Shown here: one piece after another, positions 24,331 through 32,537 of the stretch
Layout: each line of letters starts with the position of its first letter
Position numbering within the stretch: position 1 is the stretch's first letter
Assembly: GCA_964582985.1 (NCBI GenBank)
Contig: CAZOUM010000002.1
Span: 1-64,000 of the forward strand
Direction: 5' to 3'
Length of the DNA stretch: 64,000 nt
Origin: CAZQYB01 sp964582985
GTDB taxonomy: Bacteria; Planctomycetota; Phycisphaerae; Sedimentisphaerales; Anaerobacaceae
Position numbers and translations under genes: made by a program
The notes under the pieces: generated by a model
Databases searched by the model: none
Told to the model about the DNA's origin: nothing
Seen by the model: only the letters and a program-made list of their open reading frames with translations

Positions 24331-25758
24331 ATGGCGGACGAACAAAAACGAGCATCTCAGCAGATTCTATTGCAGCAAATCGAGCTCTTGCTTGAGGACG
24401 GCGACAAAGCTCAGCTGCGCCAATTGCTCAGCGAGCAGCGAAGCAGCGACATCGCTGAGGTGGTAGAGCTTCTGGACGATGAGCCAAGACGCATTATCTT
24501 CGATGTCCTGGACAAACCAACCGCCGCCGAAGTCCTGGAAAAGGTCGACGAGGCCGCCCGCAGCAGCCTCTTCGAACTCCTCCGCGCAAATGAGATAAAA
24601 ACCATCGTTTCCGAGCTCGACTTTGACGATGCCGCCGACCTTCTCGCCGAGTTTGCGCAGGCCAGGCGCGACCAGCTGCTGAAAAGCCTCAAGCCGGCGG
24701 ATTCCGTCCTTATCAAGAGACTGATGAGCTACGCGGAGGATTCGGCCGGCGGTATTATGGACCCCGTCCTTATAAGCGTCTCCGAGGATGCGACCGTCGC
24801 CGAAGGCGTCAACAAAATCCGCGCCGCCGAAATCGACGAAGATTTTTATTCAGTCTTTGTCGTCGACAAGGCAGGTAAGTTTGTCGGCGACGTCCGTATC
24901 CGTCTGCTGCTGACCCGTCCTGAAAATACAAAAATAAGTGAACTGATTGACCCGGACACAATCTACGTTGTTGCCGACGACGACCAGGAGAGAGTCCGCA
25001 ACGTCTTCAGAGACAACGACCTGATTGTCGTTCCCGTCCTCGACAGACAGCACAAACTCATCGGTCGAATCACCGCCGACAGGGTCATCGAGGTTGCAGA
25101 TGAAGAAGCCGCCGAGGACCTCTACACTATGGCAGGTACCGACCCCGCCGAGCTCGAAAGGGAGTCGACGCTTTGGGCGGCAGGTGTTCGCATGACCTGG
25201 CTCTTTCCGTGTCTGCTCGGCACCGCCGTCACCGCCGTTGTCGGGATGTTCTTTCGGGATGTATTTTTCCAGGCCGAACAGTTATATATCTGGACCGCCG
25301 CTTTCGTTTTTGCACCGATGATTGCAGCCATCAGCGGAAATGCCGGCCTGCAGACATCGGCCATCGTCGTCTCCGGCCTGGCAGCGGGCCACCTCGCCGA
25401 TTTGCGACTCCGCGAGGTCTTCCAGCGAGAGGTGCCGATAGCTCTGCTTGTTGCGATTTGCTGCGGCCTGTTAGGCGGTTTGGCAAATGCAGTGCTGCCG
25501 AACCTGCTCTCCGGTCCCTCCGGCGCTGAAGCGATTCCTGCAGTTGAATGGTCGAACCACATTCGCATCGTTATAGCCTTCGGCTCAGGAATGTTCGCCG
25601 CCATAATGGTCGCCACGACCTTGGGCCTGTTTTTGCCGTTCTTGTTCCGGCGAGTTGGCATAGACCCGGCCATAAGCTCCGGCCCGCTCGTCACCACCGC
25701 AAACGACTCAATCAGCGTCGCTATCTATATGACATTAACCCTAGTCTTGGTAGGATAA
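24331..25758 (+). CDS. mgtE: MgtE-family magnesium transporter
   Basis: MgtE is an inner-membrane Mg2+ channel gated by its cytoplasmic domain. Starting at ATG 24331 (475 residues, AAGGTG upstream) there is the superhelical N domain (about 5-125, with DIAEVVELLDDEPRR and LDFDDAADLLAE). A CBS pair follows (about 130-250, with SAGGIMDPVLISV and IVVPVLDRQHKLIGRIT). The five-helix membrane domain (about 275-475) carries the conserved ISGNAGLQTSAIVV stretch and an acidic NDSISVAIYM end. The next gene starts 11 bases after the stop, so they may be cotranscribed. The leader may be structured. Confidence 0.96.
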   Translation: MADEQKRASQQILLQQIELLLEDGDKAQLRQLLSEQRSSDIAEVVELLDDEPRRIIFDVLDKPTAAEVLEKVDEAARSSLFELLRANEIKTIVSELDFDDAADLLAEFAQARRDQLLKSLKPADSVLIKRLMSYAEDSAGGIMDPVLISVSEDATVAEGVNKIRAAEIDEDFYSVFVVDKAGKFVGDVRIRLLLTRPENTKISELIDPDTIYVVADDDQERVRNVFRDNDLIVVPVLDRQHKLIGRITADRVIEVADEEAAEDLYTMAGTDPAELERESTLWAAGVRMTWLFPCLLGTAVTAVVGMFFRDVFFQAEQLYIWTAAFVFAPMIAAISGNAGLQTSAIVVSGLAAGHLADLRLREVFQREVPIALLVAICCGLLGGLANAVLPNLLSGPSGAEAIPAVEWSNHIRIVIAFGSGMFAAIMVATTLGLFLPFLFRRVGIDPAISSGPLVTTANDSISVAIYMTLTLVLVG

Positions 25759-25769
25759 GCGCGATTTGC

Positions 25770-26576
25770 ATGTTTGGCCACGAGGAGAAAAGCAGACTAG
25801 CCATCATAAAGCATTCCAAATGGATTATCATACTGATAGCTGCCTGTGGATTCCTCGTGTTTGGCCTCCGGCTTCGCAAAGAAAGTCCACGGGAAAAGCT
25901 GCTGCACAAGATTTTCGCCAGCCATGCGGAGGCGCTCCGGCGTGGCGCGTTCCCAAGTTACAGCACGACCTCAGAAGCGATGGAACGACGCAAGCAAGCC
26001 ATTGCACTTCTTTCTAATCGGACACTTGATAACAAGGTACTACTTGTCGGCGCGCAGGTGAGACCACCTACTATACACGAACACGAACACCCATTGTTTC
26101 GCGATAGCCCTTATCTGACTTGGTTCGTCGTAGATGAACTGGCGAATGTTGGCCTTGTTTATTATGCTGACTCTAACGACCCGAATTCCTTTGGAAAACC
26201 ATTTTTCAGTGTGGGTCACTACTGCAGGCTCTCAGCTTGCAGTGAAGAAGACATGCTCCCCAAGCATATTTGGTTATTGCGTTTAAAGTGCTATGGGCAG
26301 ACGGAGCCGTATTACTCTGCCTCAAGGCTATACAAGTATGACGATGGTTACACTGAACCGTATATGCTCCTGGAGATGAGTATTTCTGAGTGGAATGCCT
26401 TGTTGTGTAATCGGGGACAACTCATCCTGCGGGATAAGGACTTCTACGAGTTGGACAGAGTGAGGCTGACGCCCTTATCTGACCCCCAAGAGCGCAAGAT
26501 TATGGAAAGCCTGATGCTTCCTGCACCGATCGATGTTAACGAACCGAACGGCGTTTGGTATAATGAGCGTCCGTGA
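25770..26576 (+). CDS. Hypothetical membrane-anchored protein, 268 aa
   Basis: The real start is most likely ATG 25770, just after the mgtE stop; the longer open frame upstream runs antiparallel to no evidence and overlaps mgtE. The product has one transmembrane segment (about 16-34) near the N-terminus and an outer domain of 230 residues with many aromatic residues (LTWFVVDELANVGLVYY, HIWLLRLKCYG). I do not recognise a family. No clear ribosome site is visible, so it may depend on translational coupling to mgtE. Confidence 0.65.
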   Translation: MFGHEEKSRLAIIKHSKWIIILIAACGFLVFGLRLRKESPREKLLHKIFASHAEALRRGAFPSYSTTSEAMERRKQAIALLSNRTLDNKVLLVGAQVRPPTIHEHEHPLFRDSPYLTWFVVDELANVGLVYYADSNDPNSFGKPFFSVGHYCRLSACSEEDMLPKHIWLLRLKCYGQTEPYYSASRLYKYDDGYTEPYMLLEMSISEWNALLCNRGQLILRDKDFYELDRVRLTPLSDPQERKIMESLMLPAPIDVNEPNGVWYNERP

Positions 26577-26628
26577 AGCTTTGTCGGGCGCTTTAAGAAA
26601 CCTTTTATAAGTTTGTTGGAGATTTGTT

Positions 26629-27123
26629 ATGAGAAAGGAAAAAGTTAAGGAATTGACGCTCGAAAGTTTTGCCAAGTATGGCACATTCGCAAATATGGTA
26701 AATCCAAAGGCCGAAAAGCTCGGCGCCGAGCCCATTGAGTTCTACCGCGATATGGTTCCTCTCGACCTCGGCGGCAGGACCATCGCCTCATTCTCCACCT
26801 GCCGCGTCTGCAAGCGACCGGGCGTCGTTGACGTAACCGAGTTTCATAACGGTACCGGCGAAGGAATCCTGCCGCTCGACGCTGATGCCCTTATCCACGT
26901 CGGCCCGGCTACGCCGGTCGGGGAGGTACCGCTGGATAGAATCGAAGTCTTTCGCGTTCCGAAGGGTACTTTCGTCTCGCTGAATCCCGGCGTATGGCAC
27001 CACGCGCCCTTCGCGCACAACGCCGACGTGGCCAACGTCCTGATTGTGCTGCCCGAGAGAACGTATGCCATCGACTGCCACGTAACCGAAATCCCCGAAA
27101 AAGACCGAATAGAAATCGGATAG
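26629..27123 (+). CDS. Ureidoglycolate lyase (AllA)-like cupin protein
   Basis: The 164-residue protein has the single-domain beta-barrel outline of the AllA/ureidoglycolate lyase family: an LTLESFAKYGTFANMV start, a central strand block with DALIHVGPATP, and FRVPKGTFVSLNPGVWHHAPF (split here as VPKGTFVSLNPG and VWHHAPF), then an IDCHV strand. The VWHH histidines are candidate metal ligands. AllA releases urea from ureidoglycolate, but no other purine or ureide genes are nearby, so the substrate could differ. GGAG lies 8 bases before the ATG. It has its own position between two hypothetical genes. Confidence 0.75.
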   Translation: MRKEKVKELTLESFAKYGTFANMVNPKAEKLGAEPIEFYRDMVPLDLGGRTIASFSTCRVCKRPGVVDVTEFHNGTGEGILPLDADALIHVGPATPVGEVPLDRIEVFRVPKGTFVSLNPGVWHHAPFAHNADVANVLIVLPERTYAIDCHVTEIPEKDRIEIG

Positions 27124-27222
27124 GATACCGCAGTGCCATAATTGAGGCTTTGCGGCTTGTCGTCGCAGCATTTGGCATGTTGACGCAGGAACAGAGCTTG
27201 CGTTTTATTGAGGTGCAACTCT

Positions 27223-27723
27223 ATGTTTGCTCTGATTTCAGAATGGTTTTACACAGTCATAGGCTTTTGCGTACCCTTACTTTTGCTCTTGGGTTATATT
27301 TTGATATTTCGATATCACGTCCGAAGGTTGGGCCCCTCGGGTTTAGTAGGCGTCACGGAAACATTGCAACTCATGAAGTGGTTTCTTGCTCTGGTTGCCT
27401 ATCCCTTCATGTTCCTTGCGGTGACGGTGTCATTCTTGCTAACTGACATTGGTCTCAACACTGCAGAGTTATGCTTGCTGCTCTTTGTGGGCTTCCCGCT
27501 ATTCCTAACTTTTGGCTACCTTCTTGGTGGCAGTCAAATGAATCTTATGCTGAATCTCATATTATATAAGTGCTACAAGGAGAACTCGCCAGTTGCCGAC
27601 AAGGAAGGAGCCATGAGGGTCAGGAAAACTGTAAAACGCTGGCTGTGGCTGCACAAGCCACTGTCCGCTTTTCGAAAAGTTAAGCTGACCGAAGTTCTAA
27701 AAACAGTTTGCCCCCTCGAATGA
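27223..27723 (+). CDS. Hypothetical membrane protein, 166 aa
   Basis: Starting at ATG 27223 (GAGGTG about 8 bases upstream; a TTG 15 bases earlier is less likely). Three hydrophobic segments (about 9-30, 53-77 and 85-112) indicate an integral membrane protein, with a basic C-terminal cytoplasmic tail (about 125-166). No motif is recognised. Its end overlaps the 3' part of the damaged pseudopilin frame on the other strand by 27 bases, one reason to think that frame is no longer functional. Confidence 0.65.
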   Translation: MFALISEWFYTVIGFCVPLLLLLGYILIFRYHVRRLGPSGLVGVTETLQLMKWFLALVAYPFMFLAVTVSFLLTDIGLNTAELCLLLFVGFPLFLTFGYLLGGSQMNLMLNLILYKCYKENSPVADKEGAMRVRKTVKRWLWLHKPLSAFRKVKLTEVLKTVCPLE

Positions 27724-28107
27724 GTGACCGCCTGTGTCCTTTGCGCTACCGAAACTTGTGGACCCGCCACATATCAATGGTATTATCCTCCGTCGCCAAC
27801 CAGCCGACGTGCCAGTCCAGATAGGGCCGCCCGTCCCGCGCGGAATGCGTGAATCATGGTCCTCCGCGTAAAAATTGGCAGCATACCCTATCTGCCGCAT
27901 ATTGCTCATACAAATGGCCGCCTTGGCCTGGTCTTTCGCTTTCTTAAGCGACGGCAGCAATATGCTCATCAGGATGGATATGATGGCCATTACGACCAAA
28001 AGCTCTATCAACGTAAACCCCGTTAGAAGCAATTTGGATAAATTGCCAAGGCCATGTTCGCCCCAACTTTCTAACGGGGTAAACGCTTTTCGCCTGTGCA
28101 TAATCAT
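27697..28107 (-). pseudogene. Damaged pseudopilin (type II secretion-like) gene with in-frame insertion
   Basis: The N-terminus should be a prepilin leader: basic residues, then GFTLIELLVVMAIISILMSILLPSL (split: GFTLIELLVV and AIISILMSILLPSL), the methylation motif plus pilin helix. It instead reads AFTPLES, 22 foreign residues, then TGFTLIE, because a palindromic element has been inserted. Downstream the reading frame breaks down near 27855. The minus-one frame offers DGRPYLDWHVGW and ends at a TAG (27746-27748), while the annotated frame runs on in arginine-rich nonsense. Both versions are far shorter than the usual 200-280 residues. Starts at ATG 28107 or 28101 leave almost no leader after the promoter. 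Confidence 0.6.
28013..28084 (-). repeat. 60-bp palindromic insertion with 6-bp duplicated target, inside the pilin motif
   Basis: A 12-bp perfect inverted repeat (ACCCCGTTAGAA at 28017-28028 and TTCTAACGGGGT at 28069-28080) brackets a short core. The hexamer GTAAAC stands directly outside at both ends (28013-28018 and 28079-28084), like a target-site duplication. Removing one hexamer and the 60 bases between restores an ordinary AFTLIELLVV pilin leader in frame. Confidence 0.65.
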
Positions 28108-28112
28108 AGACA

Positions 28113-28141
28113 ATTATATGCTTTCAGAGCACCAAAATCAA
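28113..28141 (-). promoter_or_regulatory. Promoter of the pseudopilin gene, near-leaderless
   Basis: On the minus strand TTGATT (28136-28141), a 17-bp spacer and TATAAT (28113-28118). Transcription would begin around 28106, at or within the proposed start codons, so the mRNA would have little or no 5' leader. Confidence 0.5.
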
Positions 28142-28157
28142 ACAGCGAAGAGGTGGG

Positions 28158-28185
28158 TTGCAATGATTTCTATAGCGGATATAAT
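28158..28185 (+). promoter_or_regulatory. Promoter of the pyrroline-5-carboxylate dehydrogenase gene
   Basis: TTGCAA (28158-28163), a 16-bp spacer and TATAAT (28180-28185) lie about 55 bases before the ATG at 28243, back to back with the pseudopilin promoter. Confidence 0.6.
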
Positions 28186-28242
28186 ACGGGTTTGCGATTT
28201 TACAAGCCAAACTGGTGTTATTAAGTGAAAGGAGACAGAGAG

Positions 28243-29874
28243 ATGTTTAACGGTATTTTTCAGGTTCCTGAGCCGGTCAATGAGCCGATTTTGCAGTACA
28301 GGCCGGGCAGCGGCGAGCGTGCGGAATTGAGTGCCAAGCTGAAAGAGATGCTGGGGCAGCAGGCTGAAGTGCCGATGATAATCGGCGGAAAAGAAGTGCG
28401 CAGTGGCAAACTTGCGGATATTCGGTGCCCGCACGACCATCAGCACGTAATAGGACGGTATCACCAGGCAGATGCGTCCTATGTCACAAAGGCTGTGGAC
28501 GCGGCGGAAAAAACGAAGCGCGAGTGGGGAGAGATGCCGTGGGAATCGAGAGCGGTTGTACTATTGAAGGCGGCGGAACTTCTGGCGGGCAAGTACCGCT
28601 CGACTGTGAATGCCGCGACGATGTTAAATATGAGCAAGACGCCGCACCAGGCGGAAATCGATTCAGCGTGCGAGCTGATAGACTTCTGGCGGTTCAATCC
28701 GCACTTTATGCAGGAAGTTTACGGCGACCAGCCGAAGTCGACGCAGGGCGTGTTGAACTATATGGAGCATCGGCCGTTGGATGGGTTTGTATTGGCGTTG
28801 ACACCTTTCAACTTCACATCGATAGCGGGCAATCTTCCGACGGCACCGGCGTTGATGGGTAATACGGTGGTGTGGAAGCCGGCATCGGCGGCGGTGTTGC
28901 CGGCGTACTTTATTATGAAAATCCTCGAAGAAGCGGGTATGCCGCCGGGGGTTATCAATATGGTGCCGGGGCCTGGCCCGATTGTCGGACCGCCGGCGCT
29001 GGATGACGTGAGGCTGGGCGGTATTCACTTTACGGGAAGTACATACGTATTTTCGACAATCTGGCTGGCGGTAGGCTCGGACATCCGCAAGTACGTTTCG
29101 TATCCTCGAATCGTCGGCGAGACGGGTGGCAAGAACTTCGTATTCGCACACGCAAGTACCGATATTGAGGTGCTGGTGGCGGCATTGGTGCGAGGGGCAT
29201 ACGAATACCAGGGTCAGAAATGCTCAGCGGCTTCACGAGCATACATACCAGATTCGATCTGGCCACAGGTCAAAGAGCGCCTGTTGAGCGAGAGCGCAGA
29301 CGTCAAGATGGGCGACGTGACCGACTTTACGAACTTTATGGGAGCGGTTATAGACGAAAAGGCGTTTAAGACCATCAACGAGTACATTGACTTCGCCAAG
29401 AATTCGCCTGATATGGAAATCATCATCGGCGGAGGAAGTGACAAATCGACGGGATACTTTATTGAGCCGACTATTGTGGTGAGCAAAAAGCCGAAGTCGA
29501 AGCTGATGGTTGAGGAAATCTTCGGCCCGGTCTTAACCATATACGTCTACCCGGAAAGCAAATATGACGATACACTCGATATATGCGACCAAACCTCGCC
29601 CTATGCTTTGACGGGGTCGATATTTGCACTGGAGCGAAGCGCGATTGTCAAGGCAATGAATACGCTACGTCACGCGGCGGGGAATTTTTATGTCAATGAC
29701 AAGCCAACGGGTGCGGTGGTAGCACAACAGCCGTTCGGCGGGACGCGAGCATCGGGTACGAACGATAAGGCCGGCAGCTGGCTGAACCTGGAACGATGGG
29801 TTTCGCCCCGTGCGATAAAGGAGACGTTCCTGCCGCCGAGGAACTTCCGTTATCCGTATATGGCAGAAGAATAA
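28243..29874 (+). CDS. pruA: L-glutamate gamma-semialdehyde (delta-1-pyrroline-5-carboxylate) dehydrogenase
   Basis: This NAD+-dependent aldehyde dehydrogenase oxidises glutamate semialdehyde to glutamate, the second step of proline breakdown. With ATG 28243 (AAAGGAGA 6-8 bases upstream) it has 543 residues, like the ALDH4 subfamily, and begins with the characteristic FNGIFQVPEPVNEPIL. Visible are TPFNFTSIAGNLPTAP (cofactor domain), the HFTGST loop, VGETGGKNF with the catalytic Glu, and GQKCSAASRAY with the nucleophilic Cys. A proline dehydrogenase is not in the window, so this is the stand-alone form rather than part of PutA. Confidence 0.95.
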   Translation: MFNGIFQVPEPVNEPILQYRPGSGERAELSAKLKEMLGQQAEVPMIIGGKEVRSGKLADIRCPHDHQHVIGRYHQADASYVTKAVDAAEKTKREWGEMPWESRAVVLLKAAELLAGKYRSTVNAATMLNMSKTPHQAEIDSACELIDFWRFNPHFMQEVYGDQPKSTQGVLNYMEHRPLDGFVLALTPFNFTSIAGNLPTAPALMGNTVVWKPASAAVLPAYFIMKILEEAGMPPGVINMVPGPGPIVGPPALDDVRLGGIHFTGSTYVFSTIWLAVGSDIRKYVSYPRIVGETGGKNFVFAHASTDIEVLVAALVRGAYEYQGQKCSAASRAYIPDSIWPQVKERLLSESADVKMGDVTDFTNFMGAVIDEKAFKTINEYIDFAKNSPDMEIIIGGGSDKSTGYFIEPTIVVSKKPKSKLMVEEIFGPVLTIYVYPESKYDDTLDICDQTSPYALTGSIFALERSAIVKAMNTLRHAAGNFYVNDKPTGAVVAQQPFGGTRASGTNDKAGSWLNLERWVSPRAIKETFLPPRNFRYPYMAEE

Positions 29875-29935
29875 CGGCAGGGTTAAAACTGAGTGGATAG
29901 TGTCACCGTGACAGTAGCGGGTAGACAAGGAACGC

Positions 29936-31168
29936 CTACTTTTTTTCGGGCAGGTCGAGGATTCTCTTGCAACGCGGGCACTTGACCTTGTTGCCTTTGA
30001 AGTTCGGCGGGACTTTTAGTTTCAGGCCGCAGAGGCAGGTCAAGAATACAAAGCTGTTGACCATTCGCATAATGTCACCGACCTGGCGCATCTGTTTCTG
30101 CTTCCGTTCTTCCTTTCTGGCTTCGGCGGAAGCCTCGCGCAAGCCGATGTCCTCTTTAGTTAAAGCAGAAGTAGGAACGACTGTCTTGGTGTGCGTGACC
30201 TCGCTGAAGGCGTCGGAGTAGTCCTTGAAAGATGCGCCGTGGGTTATATTGCGGAGGATTCTTACCCTTTCGGAAATAGGCGGATGGGTGCTGGTGAGGT
30301 TTGAGAGCTTCCTTTGTCCCTTCTTCTTGACGGGGTTTGCAATATACATCGGGGCAGTTACCTTGTTGACGGCAGCCAACTGCGGCGAGGGGTCATTAGC
30401 GATTTTTTCGAGAGCACTGGCGAGACCTTCAGGATAACGGGTGAGCCTTGCGGCGCCGGCGTCGGCGAGGTATTCACGCCTTCTGGAAAGTGCGAAATAT
30501 AACAAATACGCCATTATTGGTGCGAGAATTGCAACGATTATAGCAATAAGCAGCATAATGAGCTGGGCCTGGCCGCCGCCTCCTGAACCGGAGGAATATC
30601 TCCGGCGGCCGCCGGTCATCGAACTATAAAACATCCCTCGCAGAAAGACCTGGGAGAGCAGGACTATCGCGCCGAGCATTACGCCGGCGAGGGTCACAAA
30701 AAGGATGTCACGGTGTAGAATGTGGCTTATTTCGTGGGCGACGACGCCCTGGAGCTCATCACGGTTTAGGCGGCCCAGGAGACCTGCAGTGACAGCAACG
30801 GAAGCGGATTTCGGGCTTCGGCCGGTGGCGAAGGCATTGGGAGCGGGGTCGTTGATTATGTAAACTTTAGGCATTGCGGGCAGACCGGCAGCAATCTTCA
30901 TTTCCTCGACAATGTTGAATAGCTGTGGGTGAACATCATGTGTAACGGGTTTGGCTCTGCTGGCAGCTAAGAAGATTTGGTCGCCGCTTGAAAAGCTTAT
31001 GAGCATGAGAATCAGCCAGATGGCGGTGGCAATAATCAGGCCGAAGAAACCACCATTCGGGCCGACAAAAGCCAAGCCGATGATATAGCCGAGCAGCATA
31101 AGGCAGACGGCCATTATCAGCAACAGCAGTATAGAGTTTCTCTTATTTGCTCGTATCAGTTCCCACAT
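29936..31168 (-). CDS. htpX: HtpX-like M48 membrane zinc metalloprotease with C-terminal zinc ribbon
   Basis: HtpX family proteins degrade damaged membrane proteins. The 410-residue protein has two N-terminal membrane segments (about 14-31 and 37-56), the HEISH zinc motif in VVAHEISHILHRD (about 136-148), further membrane segments near 155-175 and 203-230, and RREYLADAGAARL with the third zinc ligand Glu (about 232-244). Beyond the usual end (about 300 residues) there is an extra region finishing in a possible ribbon, CLCGLKLKV and CPRCKRIL. It lies downstream of lemA on the same strand (167-base gap), the common LemA-HtpX pairing. Confidence 0.9.
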   Translation of the reverse strand: MWELIRANKRNSILLLLIMAVCLMLLGYIIGLAFVGPNGGFFGLIIATAIWLILMLISFSSGDQIFLAASRAKPVTHDVHPQLFNIVEEMKIAAGLPAMPKVYIINDPAPNAFATGRSPKSASVAVTAGLLGRLNRDELQGVVAHEISHILHRDILFVTLAGVMLGAIVLLSQVFLRGMFYSSMTGGRRRYSSGSGGGGQAQLIMLLIAIIVAILAPIMAYLLYFALSRRREYLADAGAARLTRYPEGLASALEKIANDPSPQLAAVNKVTAPMYIANPVKKKGQRKLSNLTSTHPPISERVRILRNITHGASFKDYSDAFSEVTHTKTVVPTSALTKEDIGLREASAEARKEERKQKQMRQVGDIMRMVNSFVFLTCLCGLKLKVPPNFKGNKVKCPRCKRILDLPEKK

Positions 31169-31335
31169 AGTTAGTTGTCAGTGATTAGTCGTTATTTCTT
31201 AGCTGCTATCGATTAGCAAAGCAAACCCTTCGGCTTCGCGCGGTGAGCGGAGCACTAAATCATAAAGGGCCCCACGTCGGATAAAGTGCGCTTCGTGGGC
31301 CTCAATCGCGTGTTGCTCAATCATACCGTCGGATA

Positions 31336-31893
31336 CTAAGTGAAGCTTACCTTCGGGACCTCCCGCTCGGCCGGGGCCTCTATCTCGAAGAAATCACGTT
31401 TGCCGAAATTGAACATATTCGCAATGATGTTAGACGGGAACATCTGAATCTTGTTGTTAAAGAACAAGACCTGGTCGTTGTAGTTCTGCCGGGAAAAAGA
31501 AATCTTGTTCTCGGTGCTGGTGAGTTCTTCCTGGAGCGCAAGGAAGTTCTGATTCGCTTTGAGGTCGGGATAATTTTCGACAACGAGCATAAATCTGCCA
31601 AGGGCCCCACCGAGAGCACCCTCAGCTTTGGAAGCTTCGGTGACGGATTTGGCTCCCATAGCCTGGCTTCGTGCTTTCGTTATCTCCTCGAAGGTTTCGC
31701 GCTCGTGCTTCATATAGCCCCTGGCGGTTTCGACAAGATTGGGAATCAAATCGTGGCGGCGTTTTAACTGGACATCAATCTGCGACCAGGCGTTATCGAC
31801 CTGATTGCGAAGCCGAATCAAAGCGTTGTAGATGCCAATTATAAAAAGAATGAGCAAAACAAGGATTACAACGACGGTGATCGCTGTCCACAT
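31336..31893 (-). CDS. lemA: LemA family protein
   Basis: LemA proteins have an N-terminal membrane anchor (here about 4-22) and a helical-bundle domain outside. The family signature NQVDNAWSQIDVQLKRRHDL (about 31-50) is intact, followed by VETARGYMKHERETFEEIT, YPDLKANQNFLALQEEL and RQNYNDQVLFFNNKI. Length 185 is typical. It sits between a 36-residue membrane peptide gene upstream and htpX downstream. The exact biochemical role of LemA is not established. Confidence 0.95.
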   Translation of the reverse strand: MWTAITVVVILVLLILFIIGIYNALIRLRNQVDNAWSQIDVQLKRRHDLIPNLVETARGYMKHERETFEEITKARSQAMGAKSVTEASKAEGALGGALGRFMLVVENYPDLKANQNFLALQEELTSTENKISFSRQNYNDQVLFFNNKIQMFPSNIIANMFNFGKRDFFEIEAPAEREVPKVSFT

Positions 31894-31928
31894 AGTTTTT
31901 CTCCTGTAAAGGTAGAGTCTTGCTAATT

Positions 31929-32039
31929 TTATTGCTGTCGTTTTTTCAGTATAAGCGCCACGACAAGAATAACAACGCCGACAACCAGCAACACAATTCT
32001 CAAAGTGCCCATACTTAACAGCATTCCAGATGTGTCCAT
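31929..32039 (-). CDS. Tiny single-span membrane protein, 36 aa
   Basis: ATG at 32039 with GGAG 8 bases upstream, stop TAA at 31929-31931. The product has a short polar start (MDTSGM), a hydrophobic stretch of about 20 residues (IVLLVVGVVILVVALIL) and a basic tail (KKRQQ), a clean single-span design with positive end inside. It lies 20 bases after the zinc-ribbon gene and 35 bases before lemA, so it is likely translated as part of that transcript. Function unknown, perhaps an accessory to LemA or HtpX. Confidence 0.65.
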   Translation of the reverse strand: MDTSGMLLSMGTLRIVLLVVGVVILVVALILKKRQQ

Positions 32040-32059
32040 AGTATTTCTCCTGAAAAATG

Positions 32060-32467
32060 TTATTGTGGGTTCGTATCGTGCTTTTCGCCGAACATATCAG
32101 CTAATAGTTTTTGGATTTTACTTTCTTTATCGAGCTGGCCTCTGTTTAAGATATCCTGTAATTCGCCTTTGTCAAACCAGAGTCCGTCGCCTTTGCGACA
32201 TCTGTCTATGAGCAAGGCTGGGGCGGCTTGGCCAATGATGATTTTCTCCATTTTTTTCAAGCAGATGGGGCATTTTCTCGGCTTCTCGGTGCAATTGACA
32301 TCTATTTTGAACGATTGGAGTAGCTTCTCGGCGCGTTCGCGGTCGTCGAGGAGCATTTCGAGCTCGCCGGCGTCGAGCCAGATACCGCCGCAGTCGGCAC
32401 AAAAATCGATTTCGACGTCCTCGAGTTCGAGGGTAATCATCGCGCTTTTACAAACTGGACAATCCAC
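32060..32467 (-). CDS. Double TFIIB-type zinc-ribbon protein, 135 aa
   Basis: There are two zinc-ribbon units of the zf-TFIIB kind. Residues about 1-40 carry CPVC and CADCGGIWLDAGELEMLL. Residues about 64-105 carry CPICLKKM and then RCRKGDGLWFDKGELQDIL, where the second ribbon has lost one cysteine. The WLDxGEL signature is diagnostic for the family, whose function is unknown. First gene of the run with the 36-residue membrane peptide, lemA and htpX, hinting at a shared envelope-stress role. A related gene lies at 57700-58227. Confidence 0.85.
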   Translation of the reverse strand: MDCPVCKSAMITLELEDVEIDFCADCGGIWLDAGELEMLLDDRERAEKLLQSFKIDVNCTEKPRKCPICLKKMEKIIIGQAAPALLIDRCRKGDGLWFDKGELQDILNRGQLDKESKIQKLLADMFGEKHDTNPQ

Positions 32468-32537
32468 AAAAACTCTCCATTACACAATTTCTTCTCGGAT
32501 AATATTACAGCGGCCGGCTTTTGAGGTCAAGAAAAAG

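Noticed and set aside
25122..25697. 191-codon minus-strand frame opposite mgtE
   Set aside because: Antisense to the conserved MgtE membrane domain, no start signals.
29901..29913. TGTCACCGTGACA palindrome between pruA and htpX considered as a terminator
   Set aside because: The centre leaves a one-base loop and there is no T-run in the right place.
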